21,735 nucleotides of DNA, from NCBI GenBank assembly GCA_903910005.1, contig CAIVXW010000014.1, positions 1 to 21,735 of the forward strand, given 5' to 3'. The position numbers and the translations under genes were made by a program. The first letter of the stretch is position 1, and every line of letters begins with the position of its first letter. The DNA comes from an uncultured Methylococcaceae bacterium. GTDB taxonomy: Bacteria > Pseudomonadota > Gammaproteobacteria > Methylococcales > Methylococcaceae. The notes beneath the pieces are model-generated. The model ran no database searches. It saw only the letters and a list, made by a program, of their open reading frames with translations, and was not told where the DNA came from. Shown one piece after another: positions 15,981-21,735 of this stretch.

Positions 15981-17834
15981 ATGAACTTAGAACAGTACCA
16001 GTCCGAATTGACAGAACTGAAAGAGCTGATTGCCAAAGGTCAGGCGCAAGGTTTTCTGACCTTCGCAGAAGTCAACGATCATTTACCCGGCGATGTGATC
16101 GATCCTGAACACATTGACGACATCATTGCCCTGATCAATGAGATGGGCATAGAAGTTCATGAAGAACCACCGGAAGTTGACCCGCTTTCGGAGACGGTTG
16201 TGGTAGCACCGCAGGACAGTGAGGATGAAGCCAATGAAGTGGCCGAAACTGCGGCCCTCATGCTGGCTGATGCCGGCAAGGTAGCCAGTGCGGATCCTGT
16301 CCGCATGTACATGCGGGAAATGGGGGCGGTTGAATTGCTGAGTCGGGCGGGTGAACTGGCCATCGCCAAACGAATTGAGGAAGGACTGGATCGTGCCGCC
16401 CGCGAGCTGGTGCGTTTTCCGGCGGCCACCAACTACTTCATTACGGCGTTTGATCGGGTTGACGCCGGGGAAATTTCCCTGTCGGAATTAATCACCGGAC
16501 TGGCAGATCAGGAACTGGAGGACGCCCCCCCGCTGGAAGTGGAGGCCATCGTACTGGATGTTGATTTGCCGGAAGAAGAGGAAGAAACCCCGGAACTGAT
16601 TGAGGCCGTGGACAATGGCCCGGATCCGGCTGTGGTCAGGGATAAACTTGAGTTGTTCAAGGCACGGTACGCCCGCGCTACGTCATTGCAGCAGACACTC
16701 GGGGGCGATCATCCGGATACCCAGGCGGCCTACGATGAAGTAGCCCAATGCTTTCTGGAATTCCGCAAGGTACCCCAATTCTTCAGGGAAATTACCGACA
16801 CCCTCAATCGTGCCGTAGAATCCATTCGTGAGCAGGAAAAAGTCATCGTACACCGGGTGGTGGAAAAATCGAGGGTTCCCAGGGAGGAGTTTCTGAAACA
16901 ATACGCCAGTCGTGAAACCAGTGATGACTGGCTGAAGGCTTTAATGTCCACCGCCAAAGGGACTTACGCCAAATCCCTGGCAGCCAGTGAGGCAGACATT
17001 CGCCGGGCCATTGAGGAAATCCGTCGGGTTGAACAGGCCCACGGACTCCCGGTTCGGGACATCAAGGAAATACATCGCCGGGTGGCGGCAGGCGAACACC
17101 AGGCCCGTCTGGCCAAGCAGGAGATGATCCAGGCCAATCTGAGACTGGTAGTGTCCATTGCCAAAAAATACACCAACCGGGGTATGCAGTTTCTGGATCT
17201 GATTCAGGAAGGCAACATTGGCCTCATGCGGGCAGTGGACAAATTTGAATACCGGCGCGGTTACAAATTTTCCACCTATGCCACCTGGTGGATACGTCAG
17301 GCCGTATCGAGAGCCTTGGCCGATCAGGCCCGCACCATCCGGGTGCCGGTACACATGATCGAAACCATCAACAAGATCAACCGCATGTCGCACCAGATCC
17401 TGCAACAGACCGGTCGCTCGCCAACGCCGGAGGAAATTGCCGATCGCATGGAGATGCCGGAAGAAAAGGTACGCAATGTACTCAAAATTGCCAGCCAGCC
17501 GATTTCAATGGCGACACCGGTGGGTGATGACGGCGAAAAACACCTGGGTGACATGCTGGAAGACACCCACAGCATGTCACCGATGGAATCGGCCACCATT
17601 GCCGGCATGCGCGAAGCCACCCGCCGGATACTTTCCTGTCTGACCGAGCGTGAATCCAAGGTACTGAGAATGCGCTTTGGCATTGACATGACCACGGATC
17701 ACACCCTGGAAGAAGTGGGTAAACAGTTCGACGTAACCCGCGAACGCATCCGCCAGATCGAAGCCAAAGCCATCCGCAAACTGCGCCACCCCACCCACTC
17801 GGAACAGCTCAAAACCTTTCTCGATCTGGAGTGA
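15981..17834 (+). CDS. rpoD: RNA polymerase primary sigma factor RpoD (sigma70)
   Basis: Housekeeping sigma factor. The 617 residues compare with 613 in E. coli. Region 1.1 (about 1-60, ELKELIAKGQAQGFLTFAEV), region 1.2 with DPVRMYMREMG (105-115), the long non-conserved acidic insert, region 2 (about 385-455: IAKKYTNRGMQFLDLIQEGN, FSTYATWWIRQAV), region 3, and region 4.2 (572-617: TLEEVGKQFDVTRERIRQIE) are all present and intact. The start MNLEQYQSEL at 15981 has no obvious Shine-Dalgarno, but upstream there is no better in-frame start. It is not preceded by rpsU-dnaG as in many gammaproteobacteria; glgP precedes it and a CRISPR-related accessory region follows. Confidence 0.98.
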   Translation: MNLEQYQSELTELKELIAKGQAQGFLTFAEVNDHLPGDVIDPEHIDDIIALINEMGIEVHEEPPEVDPLSETVVVAPQDSEDEANEVAETAALMLADAGKVASADPVRMYMREMGAVELLSRAGELAIAKRIEEGLDRAARELVRFPAATNYFITAFDRVDAGEISLSELITGLADQELEDAPPLEVEAIVLDVDLPEEEEETPELIEAVDNGPDPAVVRDKLELFKARYARATSLQQTLGGDHPDTQAAYDEVAQCFLEFRKVPQFFREITDTLNRAVESIREQEKVIVHRVVEKSRVPREEFLKQYASRETSDDWLKALMSTAKGTYAKSLAASEADIRRAIEEIRRVEQAHGLPVRDIKEIHRRVAAGEHQARLAKQEMIQANLRLVVSIAKKYTNRGMQFLDLIQEGNIGLMRAVDKFEYRRGYKFSTYATWWIRQAVSRALADQARTIRVPVHMIETINKINRMSHQILQQTGRSPTPEEIADRMEMPEEKVRNVLKIASQPISMATPVGDDGEKHLGDMLEDTHSMSPMESATIAGMREATRRILSCLTERESKVLRMRFGIDMTTDHTLEEVGKQFDVTRERIRQIEAKAIRKLRHPTHSEQLKTFLDLE

Positions 17835-17878
17835 GGGGGCGTTACTCGACGCATCCCTCGCCGCCCCTTATTCACACG

Positions 17879-17905
17879 ACTCTCCCCTGCATTTCGGGGG
17901 AGAGT
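17879..17905 (+). terminator. Hairpin downstream of rpoD
   Basis: ACTCTCCCC (17879-17887) pairs perfectly with GGGGAGAGT (17897-17905) around a 9-base loop, 44 bases after the rpoD stop. No T-run follows on either strand. It lies between convergent rpoD and the cmr1 remnant, so it could serve both transcripts. Confidence 0.5.
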
Positions 17906-17977
17906 AATCCGCGACGCGAGAAGAAAACCCGGGAGGGGTTCATGACCTGTCGCTGGCGAACGCATGGGCAAAATCCC

Positions 17978-18268
17978 TTATTGCAGGGGTCTCAGCAGCT
18001 TTTTGTAATCGGCTTCTTTTATGCCCTGCCCCCACTCAGTCTTGTCTACCGCCGCCGCGCCAAACAAATCCGCTTCGTGCTGGTTCAATTCACACAGGGC
18101 ATCGGCATCATTTTGACACTCAGAGCGAATACGCCCCCAGTTCAGGGCACGCCACCAGAAGCGTAATGCGCCCTTGACCGAAGGCGGTCGAATATCCGTT
18201 GCTTTTTGATCGGCCCCGCCCAGAAACAGGGGCGTGACGATCCGATAGGTTGCAGTCAGTTTTTGCAT
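17978..18268 (-). pseudogene. cmr1: Truncated N-terminal fragment of type III-B CRISPR RAMP protein Cmr1
   Basis: Cmr1 is a RAMP (Cas7-like) subunit of the type III-B effector complex. This 96-residue reading frame begins MQKLTATYRIVTPLFLGGAD and continues with IRPPSVKGALRFWWRAL, the conserved N-terminal signature of Cmr1, then HEADLFGA. Full Cmr1 proteins are several hundred residues. After the LFGA element the sequence loses resemblance (TEWGQGIKEADYKKLLRPLQ) and stops. I found no continuation in the remaining 140 bases before rpoD. It is 28 nt downstream of the MNT gene, in the same orientation. I read it as a remnant left by deletion at the island edge; a short independently functional RAMP-like protein is less likely. 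Confidence 0.75.
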
Positions 18269-18296
18269 TGTGTTTTATCCATGCTGTTTTTTGCTT

Positions 18297-18587
18297 TCAG
18301 ACATACAGAGCCTCCTGTTTTACATAAGGTTTCAACTCTGGTCTCAGGGCTTTTTCGGTAACCAGATCAACCGGACATCCCAGAATATCGTCAAGATAAA
18401 ACTGGGTGTTAAAGTATTGATCCGAACTAGCAGGCCCATCAAAAACAACCAGAATATCGACATCACTATCCGCACGAGCCTGATTGATCGCTACTGATCC
18501 AGACAAGGCGATGCGAATAACCCCAAAGCGTTCCATCAAAATGGATTTATGTTCACTCAGCAAGCGTAATGCCAGTATTTTATTCAT
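18297..18587 (-). CDS. MNT-type nucleotidyltransferase (MntA-like), no HEPN partner seen
   Basis: Small polymerase-beta-fold nucleotidyltransferase of 96 residues. The active site is visible: GS at 30-31 followed by SDVDILVVF, with Asp-42 and Asp-44, and a third acidic position in CPVDLVTEKA (Asp-74). Such proteins usually act as the antitoxin of MNT-HEPN modules by adenylylating the HEPN RNase toxin (MntA/HepT). No HEPN (DUF86) gene is adjacent: upstream is a Uma2-type gene whose stop overlaps this start by 8 nt, and downstream is the cmr1 fragment. The overlap suggests co-transcription with the Uma2 gene. All catalytic residues appear intact. Confidence 0.85.
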   Translation of the reverse strand: MNKILALRLLSEHKSILMERFGVIRIALSGSVAINQARADSDVDILVVFDGPASSDQYFNTQFYLDDILGCPVDLVTEKALRPELKPYVKQEALYV

Positions 18588-19194
18588 GGTCTCTTAATTC
18601 CGATGTCTCAGGATTTGAGGGTTCCTCCTCCCCCACATCCACATTCTCAAATACTTCAGCCAGCGGCATCCGCAAGTCCACACTGGCCAGTTCAATATCG
18701 CCTTCACCGGCAAACTCGTATAACACCCAAAGCCCCTCGGCACTGCGGCGAAAACACTCCACCCGTCGGGCCTCGATATCCACCAGCACATATTCCAGCA
18801 GGCTTTCCAACTGGCGACAGGCCGCAAACTTGCCGCCCCGATCAAACGCGGCGGTACTGTCTGACAATACCTCGATCAGCAAACGCGGATGTTCCAGTAC
18901 CAGCTCCGCCCGATGATCCCGCCCATCACACGACACCATGACATCCGGGTAAAACACGGCATCGGCCGCCTGAACCTGCAATTTCATATCCGACATATAG
19001 GCCCGGCAGTGACTGCCTCGCAGGTGGTTTTTGAGTGCTGCGAAAACATTACCGGCCACAGTAACATGCTCTCGCCTGGCTCCGGCCATCGCAAAAACCT
19101 CGCCCTGAAAAAACTCATGCCGACTATCCTGGTTGATTTCCCAGGCCAGATAACTCTCACGATCAAAATAACTGCTGCGTTGTGGTAGTGCCAT
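18580..19194 (-). CDS. Uma2 family (DUF820) putative restriction-type endonuclease
   Basis: PD-(D/E)xK-fold protein of 204 residues, of a family expanded in cyanobacteria and common in mobile regions; the biological role is unproven. The start MALPQRSSYFDRESYLAWE at ATG 19194 is preceded by GAGGA at 6-7 nt; the frame open to 19287 lacks such a site. Nuclease-core residues are seen: Asp-84 in FYPDVMVSCD, Glu-108 in PRLLIEVLSDST and Lys-122 in DRGGKF. The N-terminal HEFFQGEVFAMAGARREH is also typical of the family. The C-terminus is acidic (VDVGEEEPSNPETSE). The stop codon overlaps the MNT gene start. Confidence 0.88.
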   Translation of the reverse strand: MALPQRSSYFDRESYLAWEINQDSRHEFFQGEVFAMAGARREHVTVAGNVFAALKNHLRGSHCRAYMSDMKLQVQAADAVFYPDVMVSCDGRDHRAELVLEHPRLLIEVLSDSTAAFDRGGKFAACRQLESLLEYVLVDIEARRVECFRRSAEGLWVLYEFAGEGDIELASVDLRMPLAEVFENVDVGEEEPSNPETSELRDHE

Positions 19195-19339
19195 GTTGGG
19201 TCCTCGAATAGTTTGATGGTTCAGAAAGGAGAGGGGTAAAAGCGTCCTGATAAAAGCAGGAATGTCGTGGGCCGTCACGCTCTTCAACAGGGTTTGTGTC
19301 GCCGCCCTGGTCGGTTTATGGACTTCACTGGGATTTTAA

Positions 19340-19450
19340 TTACTCCCGTCCGCCTCCAAAATTGGACACACGGAATTCGTCTCGAATCCGCATTTTACCT
19401 GGCCGGGTAACGGGGGTGACCTGTTCATTATTGGGATACGATGGGAGTAA
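19340..19450. repeat. 111-base segment bounded by imperfect 11-base inverted repeats
   Basis: TTACTCCCGTC (19340-19350) and GATGGGAGTAA (19440-19450) are inverted copies with one mismatch. The interior has no gene; a 17-codon minus-strand frame starting MRIRDEF is probably chance. It lies in the 298-base gap between the CARF gene and the Uma2 gene. It could be a small non-autonomous element or a chance pair. Confidence 0.3.
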
Positions 19451-19457
19451 AGCGTAA

Positions 19458-19475
19458 TTCAAGTGCTTCAAGTGG
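19458..19475. repeat. Tandem 9-base direct repeat
   Basis: TTCAAGTGC (19458-19466) is followed directly by TTCAAGTGG (19467-19475), 8 of 9 bases identical, starting 18 bases beyond the CARF gene stop. Too short to be part of a CRISPR array. Confidence 0.3.
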
Positions 19476-19492
19476 CGATCTGCAACAAGTTA

Positions 19493-20623
19493 CTAAATTG
19501 AATATAACTCCATACGAAAGAATGGTTCGTAATGAATTCGATCCCTTATGATGCTGTTAGCTTGATCTGAAGCGTGATTTTTATCCAGTAATTCTTGATA
19601 TTCATCATGATCCGTCATGCGCCAAACCAGTAATCGCCAGCCCGCAATTGAACATAAGTATCGGTCTCTTGTGTGCGCTCCCGGTTTTAGCCAGAAGAAT
19701 CCATTACTCCATTGTTCGTGTCTTGCATTCTCAAGTTGCTGTTTATCAGCAGAAACCCTACGAATGAATTCCATTGGTTTACAGGTTGCCAGTTGTGTTA
19801 ATTTCACCATTTCATCAGTTGCCTTTCTGGATATGAAAGGCACCAATGCACGTGGTTTCTGTATTTCATTCCACACAAGAAAACCAACAGAAGACAGGGT
19901 GACATCATCATTGTCATGTTCAAAAATTGATGCAAAATTGACGCGATCATCATAAGGTATTGCTTTCTCCCACTCAATACGCTTTACACTCGTTTCATTG
20001 TTGATGCGTTCAATCAGGCTCTGCAACGGTTCAAGACGCTCACGCGCAAATTCTATTGGCAATGATGGCAAATCCAGTAATTCGGATGACTGCTCAAAAA
20101 TATATTTGGCAGCAACGCCTTTTATCATGCCAATTAGTACCGTATAAGGTACAAGACTTTTAAAGCCTCCAGTCGGATTGAGAACACACTGTGAATTTCC
20201 ATAACCATCAATTTCATGCAATACCTTCTTCATGAAATTGATGACACCTTCGGTACGAAACTTTTTTGAATCCTTGACCTGTAAACCGGGAACAATTTGG
20301 ACAATGCAATCCACACCCGGAAACTGACTATCAAGATACAATTTGACTGCATTTGCACACGCTTGCCCATCTTTTGTTTCTGAACTGAACAATACAATTC
20401 GATCAGAATTTTTTACTCCAAGGCGTACAAGAGAATGAATTTCAGCAGACAGATAACGACTGAGAGCGGCCTCATCTGTGATCGAGTGGTGCTTGAATCC
20501 ATCGTATAATTTTCTGGACGCCGCCTCAATCCCTCCCTGATCATCTATCCAGGCAACATTGAAACGAGGATCAGTTTGATTTTTGGCCGCACTTGTTCCA
20601 CAGGTACAAAGAAAAACTGTCAT
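19493..20623 (-). CDS. CARF-domain CRISPR ancillary protein with RelE-like C-terminus (possible CARF-RelE ribonuclease)
   Basis: The 376 residues from ATG 20623 start MTVFLCTCGTS, a CARF/Rossmann beginning of the APE2256-type family, and carry the second CARF signature LNPTGGFKSLVPY at about 148-160; such domains bind cyclic oligoadenylates made by Cas10. The C-terminal part (about 265-376) resembles RelE toxins: KPMEFIRRV, WLKPGAHTRDRYLCSI and AGWRLLVWRMTDHDEY, the last recalling the RelE strand SGYRLVYQV. Known CARF-RelE proteins (Cami1) are ribosome-dependent mRNA nucleases. AGAGG lies about 8 nt before this ATG, favouring it over TTG 20629. It starts 2 nt after csx16. The gene is strikingly AT-rich (21 G/C of 60 in 19501-19560). 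The CARF call is firm; RelE is inferred from short resemblance. Confidence 0.8.
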   Translation of the reverse strand: MTVFLCTCGTSAAKNQTDPRFNVAWIDDQGGIEAASRKLYDGFKHHSITDEAALSRYLSAEIHSLVRLGVKNSDRIVLFSSETKDGQACANAVKLYLDSQFPGVDCIVQIVPGLQVKDSKKFRTEGVINFMKKVLHEIDGYGNSQCVLNPTGGFKSLVPYTVLIGMIKGVAAKYIFEQSSELLDLPSLPIEFARERLEPLQSLIERINNETSVKRIEWEKAIPYDDRVNFASIFEHDNDDVTLSSVGFLVWNEIQKPRALVPFISRKATDEMVKLTQLATCKPMEFIRRVSADKQQLENARHEQWSNGFFWLKPGAHTRDRYLCSIAGWRLLVWRMTDHDEYQELLDKNHASDQANSIIRDRIHYEPFFRMELYSI

Positions 20624-20625
20624 TG

Positions 20626-20931
20626 TCAAACCTCTGATTGTTGAATACGAAGAACATTATACTCCTCAATCTCAGCCCCACACCGCTCCAGTTCTCCTGC
20701 TGACAGTTCACGTCCGCGTAATTCGGCGGGCAGGTTGAGCGACAGGTGCAGGTAACGGGCACCCCGGTGACAAACCTCGGCAGCAAGATTAACCGGCAAG
20801 GTGCCTATCACGGTATCGTCGGCTTGTATGACGGTGATATCGAGATGATCGATGACGCGATCCACAGGGATGCCTTGTCGTTCAGCCCAGGTAATGGCCC
20901 CTGGATGGCGGGATACGAAATAGCGGGTCAT
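20626..20931 (-). CDS. csx16: Csx16 (VVA1548 family), predicted CRISPR ring nuclease
   Basis: Small CRISPR type III ancillary protein of 101 residues. MTRYFVSRHPGAITWAERQG, VDRVIDHLDI, DTVIGTLPVNLAAEVCHRGA and RYLHLSLNLPAELRGREL are the conserved blocks of the Csx16 family. The family has been predicted to be a ring nuclease, which would cleave cyclic oligoadenylate and switch off CARF effectors. I chose ATG 20931 because it overlaps the upstream stop as ATGA; the frame also allows ATG 20943. The next gene downstream, separated by 2 nt, is the CARF effector, so effector and off-switch are probably translated from one mRNA. GC content (34 of 60 in 20761-20820) is like the rest of the chromosome, unlike its AT-rich partner. 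Confidence 0.92.
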   Translation of the reverse strand: MTRYFVSRHPGAITWAERQGIPVDRVIDHLDITVIQADDTVIGTLPVNLAAEVCHRGARYLHLSLNLPAELRGRELSAGELERCGAEIEEYNVLRIQQSEV

Positions 20932-21735
20932 GTGATGTACCAACAGGTTGGGTGTGCCGGTGAACTGGCCTGAACAAGGACGTTGAGTTGCTGAATCTGA
21001 CTGACCTGAGTGGCCGGGTCGCGGTCGAAGCTGAAGCTTTGACGTACCTGGGCCGGTGATCGCCAGTAACCCAACCCTTGATCCAGCCCGATGACACAGC
21101 GGGTACCGTTGGCCCAGGTCAGTGTCAGTTCGCGGGCGTGGGGGAGTTGATGCAGTGGATGTTCCTGCCAGCGGTTTGCGCCAAACAGCCCCTCCGCCAC
21201 GGCACGCCGGTCGAGACTATCGCGCCAGTCATCGGAACAACGGGACGGGTAGCGTTCATTGCGGTTGTCTAGTGTACTGGTGTGGATTTCCAGTGATGTG
21301 GTCGCTACAAGGCCGCCGCTCAAACCGGTCAGGCCATCCAGCAGACTGGCCAGCAGGTGCAGCATCAGGGGTGAGCGCAGGTAGCGATCGTGGTAGTGGA
21401 TGGCGGTCAGGGCGTGTGAGCCGCGTAGTGGGGTGGCCAGTTGCGGCACCTTGCCCATGAGCAAGGCCCAGGCCCGCCTGCCGAAGTCTTGCGAATCGCC
21501 GTCCAGTTCCCGGGTGATTTCGAGACGGGTCGTGCCGGTACGAATGACCGGTCGCAGGCGGTCTTTGTCGATGACAGGGTAGGCATCCAGCGGATGCGGC
21601 TGGCCCTGGCCCGTTACGTAACGCTCACCGCCTTCACCGCTGCCCCAGACCGGATCAGGAGCCAGAGTTTGGGTGGCGGCCCAGCGCACGCTGGTGTTGT
21701 CATCCCTGACCAGTTCCATGACCAGCGGCAAAACC
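20928..21735 (-). CDS. C-terminal part of a large unrecognised protein, possibly with a PLD-like MIT_C domain (partial, runs off the right edge)
   Basis: The reading frame is open to the window edge (about 268 residues), so the N-terminus lies outside; ATG 21719 is the first visible Met but nothing marks it as a start. Features: IDKDRLRPVIRTGTTRLEI, AIHYHDRYLRSPLMLHLLA, and LPHARELTLTW with IGLDQGLGYWR near the end. The last pair resembles, from memory, the HDREI ... NGW ... IGRGLDYF signature of the phospholipase-D-like MIT_C domain, which in bacteria can be attached to large helicase-type defence proteins. This is a weak resemblance and I do not assign a function. The stop overlaps the csx16 start (ATGA), putting it in the same operon as csx16 and the CARF gene. 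Confidence 0.7.
   Translation of the reverse strand, partial: VLPLVMELVRDDNTSVRWAATQTLAPDPVWGSGEGGERYVTGQGQPHPLDAYPVIDKDRLRPVIRTGTTRLEITRELDGDSQDFGRRAWALLMGKVPQLATPLRGSHALTAIHYHDRYLRSPLMLHLLASLLDGLTGLSGGLVATTSLEIHTSTLDNRNERYPSRCSDDWRDSLDRRAVAEGLFGANRWQEHPLHQLPHARELTLTWANGTRCVIGLDQGLGYWRSPAQVRQSFSFDRDPATQVSQIQQLNVLVQASSPAHPTCWYIT

Noticed and set aside
17699..17971. 90-codon minus-strand frame after the cmr1 fragment
   Set aside because: Mostly opposite the end of rpoD; the translation is not a continuation of Cmr1.
17835..17977. tRNA gene as an island attachment site after rpoD
   Set aside because: No cloverleaf or TPsiC-like block (GGTTCGAATCC type) is present in the interval.
19320..19400. 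Possible insertion-sequence end (CTCCAAAATTGGACACACGG)
   Set aside because: It reminded me loosely of IS termini, but there is no transposase fragment, no target duplication and no matching right end that I can see.
20626..20943. Start of csx16 at ATG 20943
   Set aside because: ATG 20931 gives the usual MTRYFVSRHPG start and an ATGA overlap with the upstream stop.
17835..21735. CRISPR array
   Set aside because: I looked for regularly spaced 25-40-base repeats near the CRISPR-related genes and saw none; only a tandem 9-base repeat is present.

Overview
The window looks like part of a gammaproteobacterial chromosome, moderately GC-rich over most of its length. This rests on the gene content: a Na+-translocating NADH:quinone reductase (nqr) operon, a bacterial type A RNase P RNA, cysDN, a CsdA/DeaD-type helicase, a class Ia nrdB, glgP and a 617-residue primary sigma factor RpoD. 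I cannot name a genus from the sequence alone.

Positions 1-4143 (minus strand) hold nqrA-nqrB-nqrC-nqrD in that transcriptional order, tightly coupled, with nqrD cut by the left edge. A 560-base gap without a convincing gene follows. Then comes rnpB on the plus strand (4704-5075), whose 3' end lies a few bases from the stop codon of convergently transcribed cysN. Positions 5083-7682 (minus) are cysD-cysN for sulfate activation. CysN carries a C-terminal APS-kinase-like domain that has lost its P-loop.

Positions 7835-9625 (minus) encode the DEAD-box RNA helicase DeaD, behind a structured 390-base leader/intergenic stretch. Next are an unrecognised single-pass membrane protein (10018-10482, minus) and an atypical extended SDR (10682-11560, minus). 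The plus strand then carries nrdB without nrdA (11829-13034), glgP (13280-15781) and rpoD (15981-17834). Inverted repeats lie upstream of both nrdB and rpoD.

After rpoD the character changes to an accessory, defence-type region, all on the minus strand. Read in transcriptional order from the right edge it holds: the C-terminal part of a large protein of uncertain family (possibly ending in a PLD-like MIT_C domain); csx16, a predicted CRISPR ring nuclease; a CARF-domain protein with a RelE-like C-terminus; a short intergenic stretch with repeats; a Uma2-type nuclease; a lone MNT nucleotidyltransferase; and a truncated N-terminal fragment of the type III-B CRISPR protein Cmr1. There is no CRISPR array or cas10 in the window.

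The most interesting unit is the compact 3-gene operon at 20928-19493. It appears to combine a cyclic-oligoadenylate-responsive effector (CARF plus probable ribosome-dependent RNase) with its off-switch (Csx16). The effector gene is much more AT-rich than its neighbours, so the island looks mosaic.
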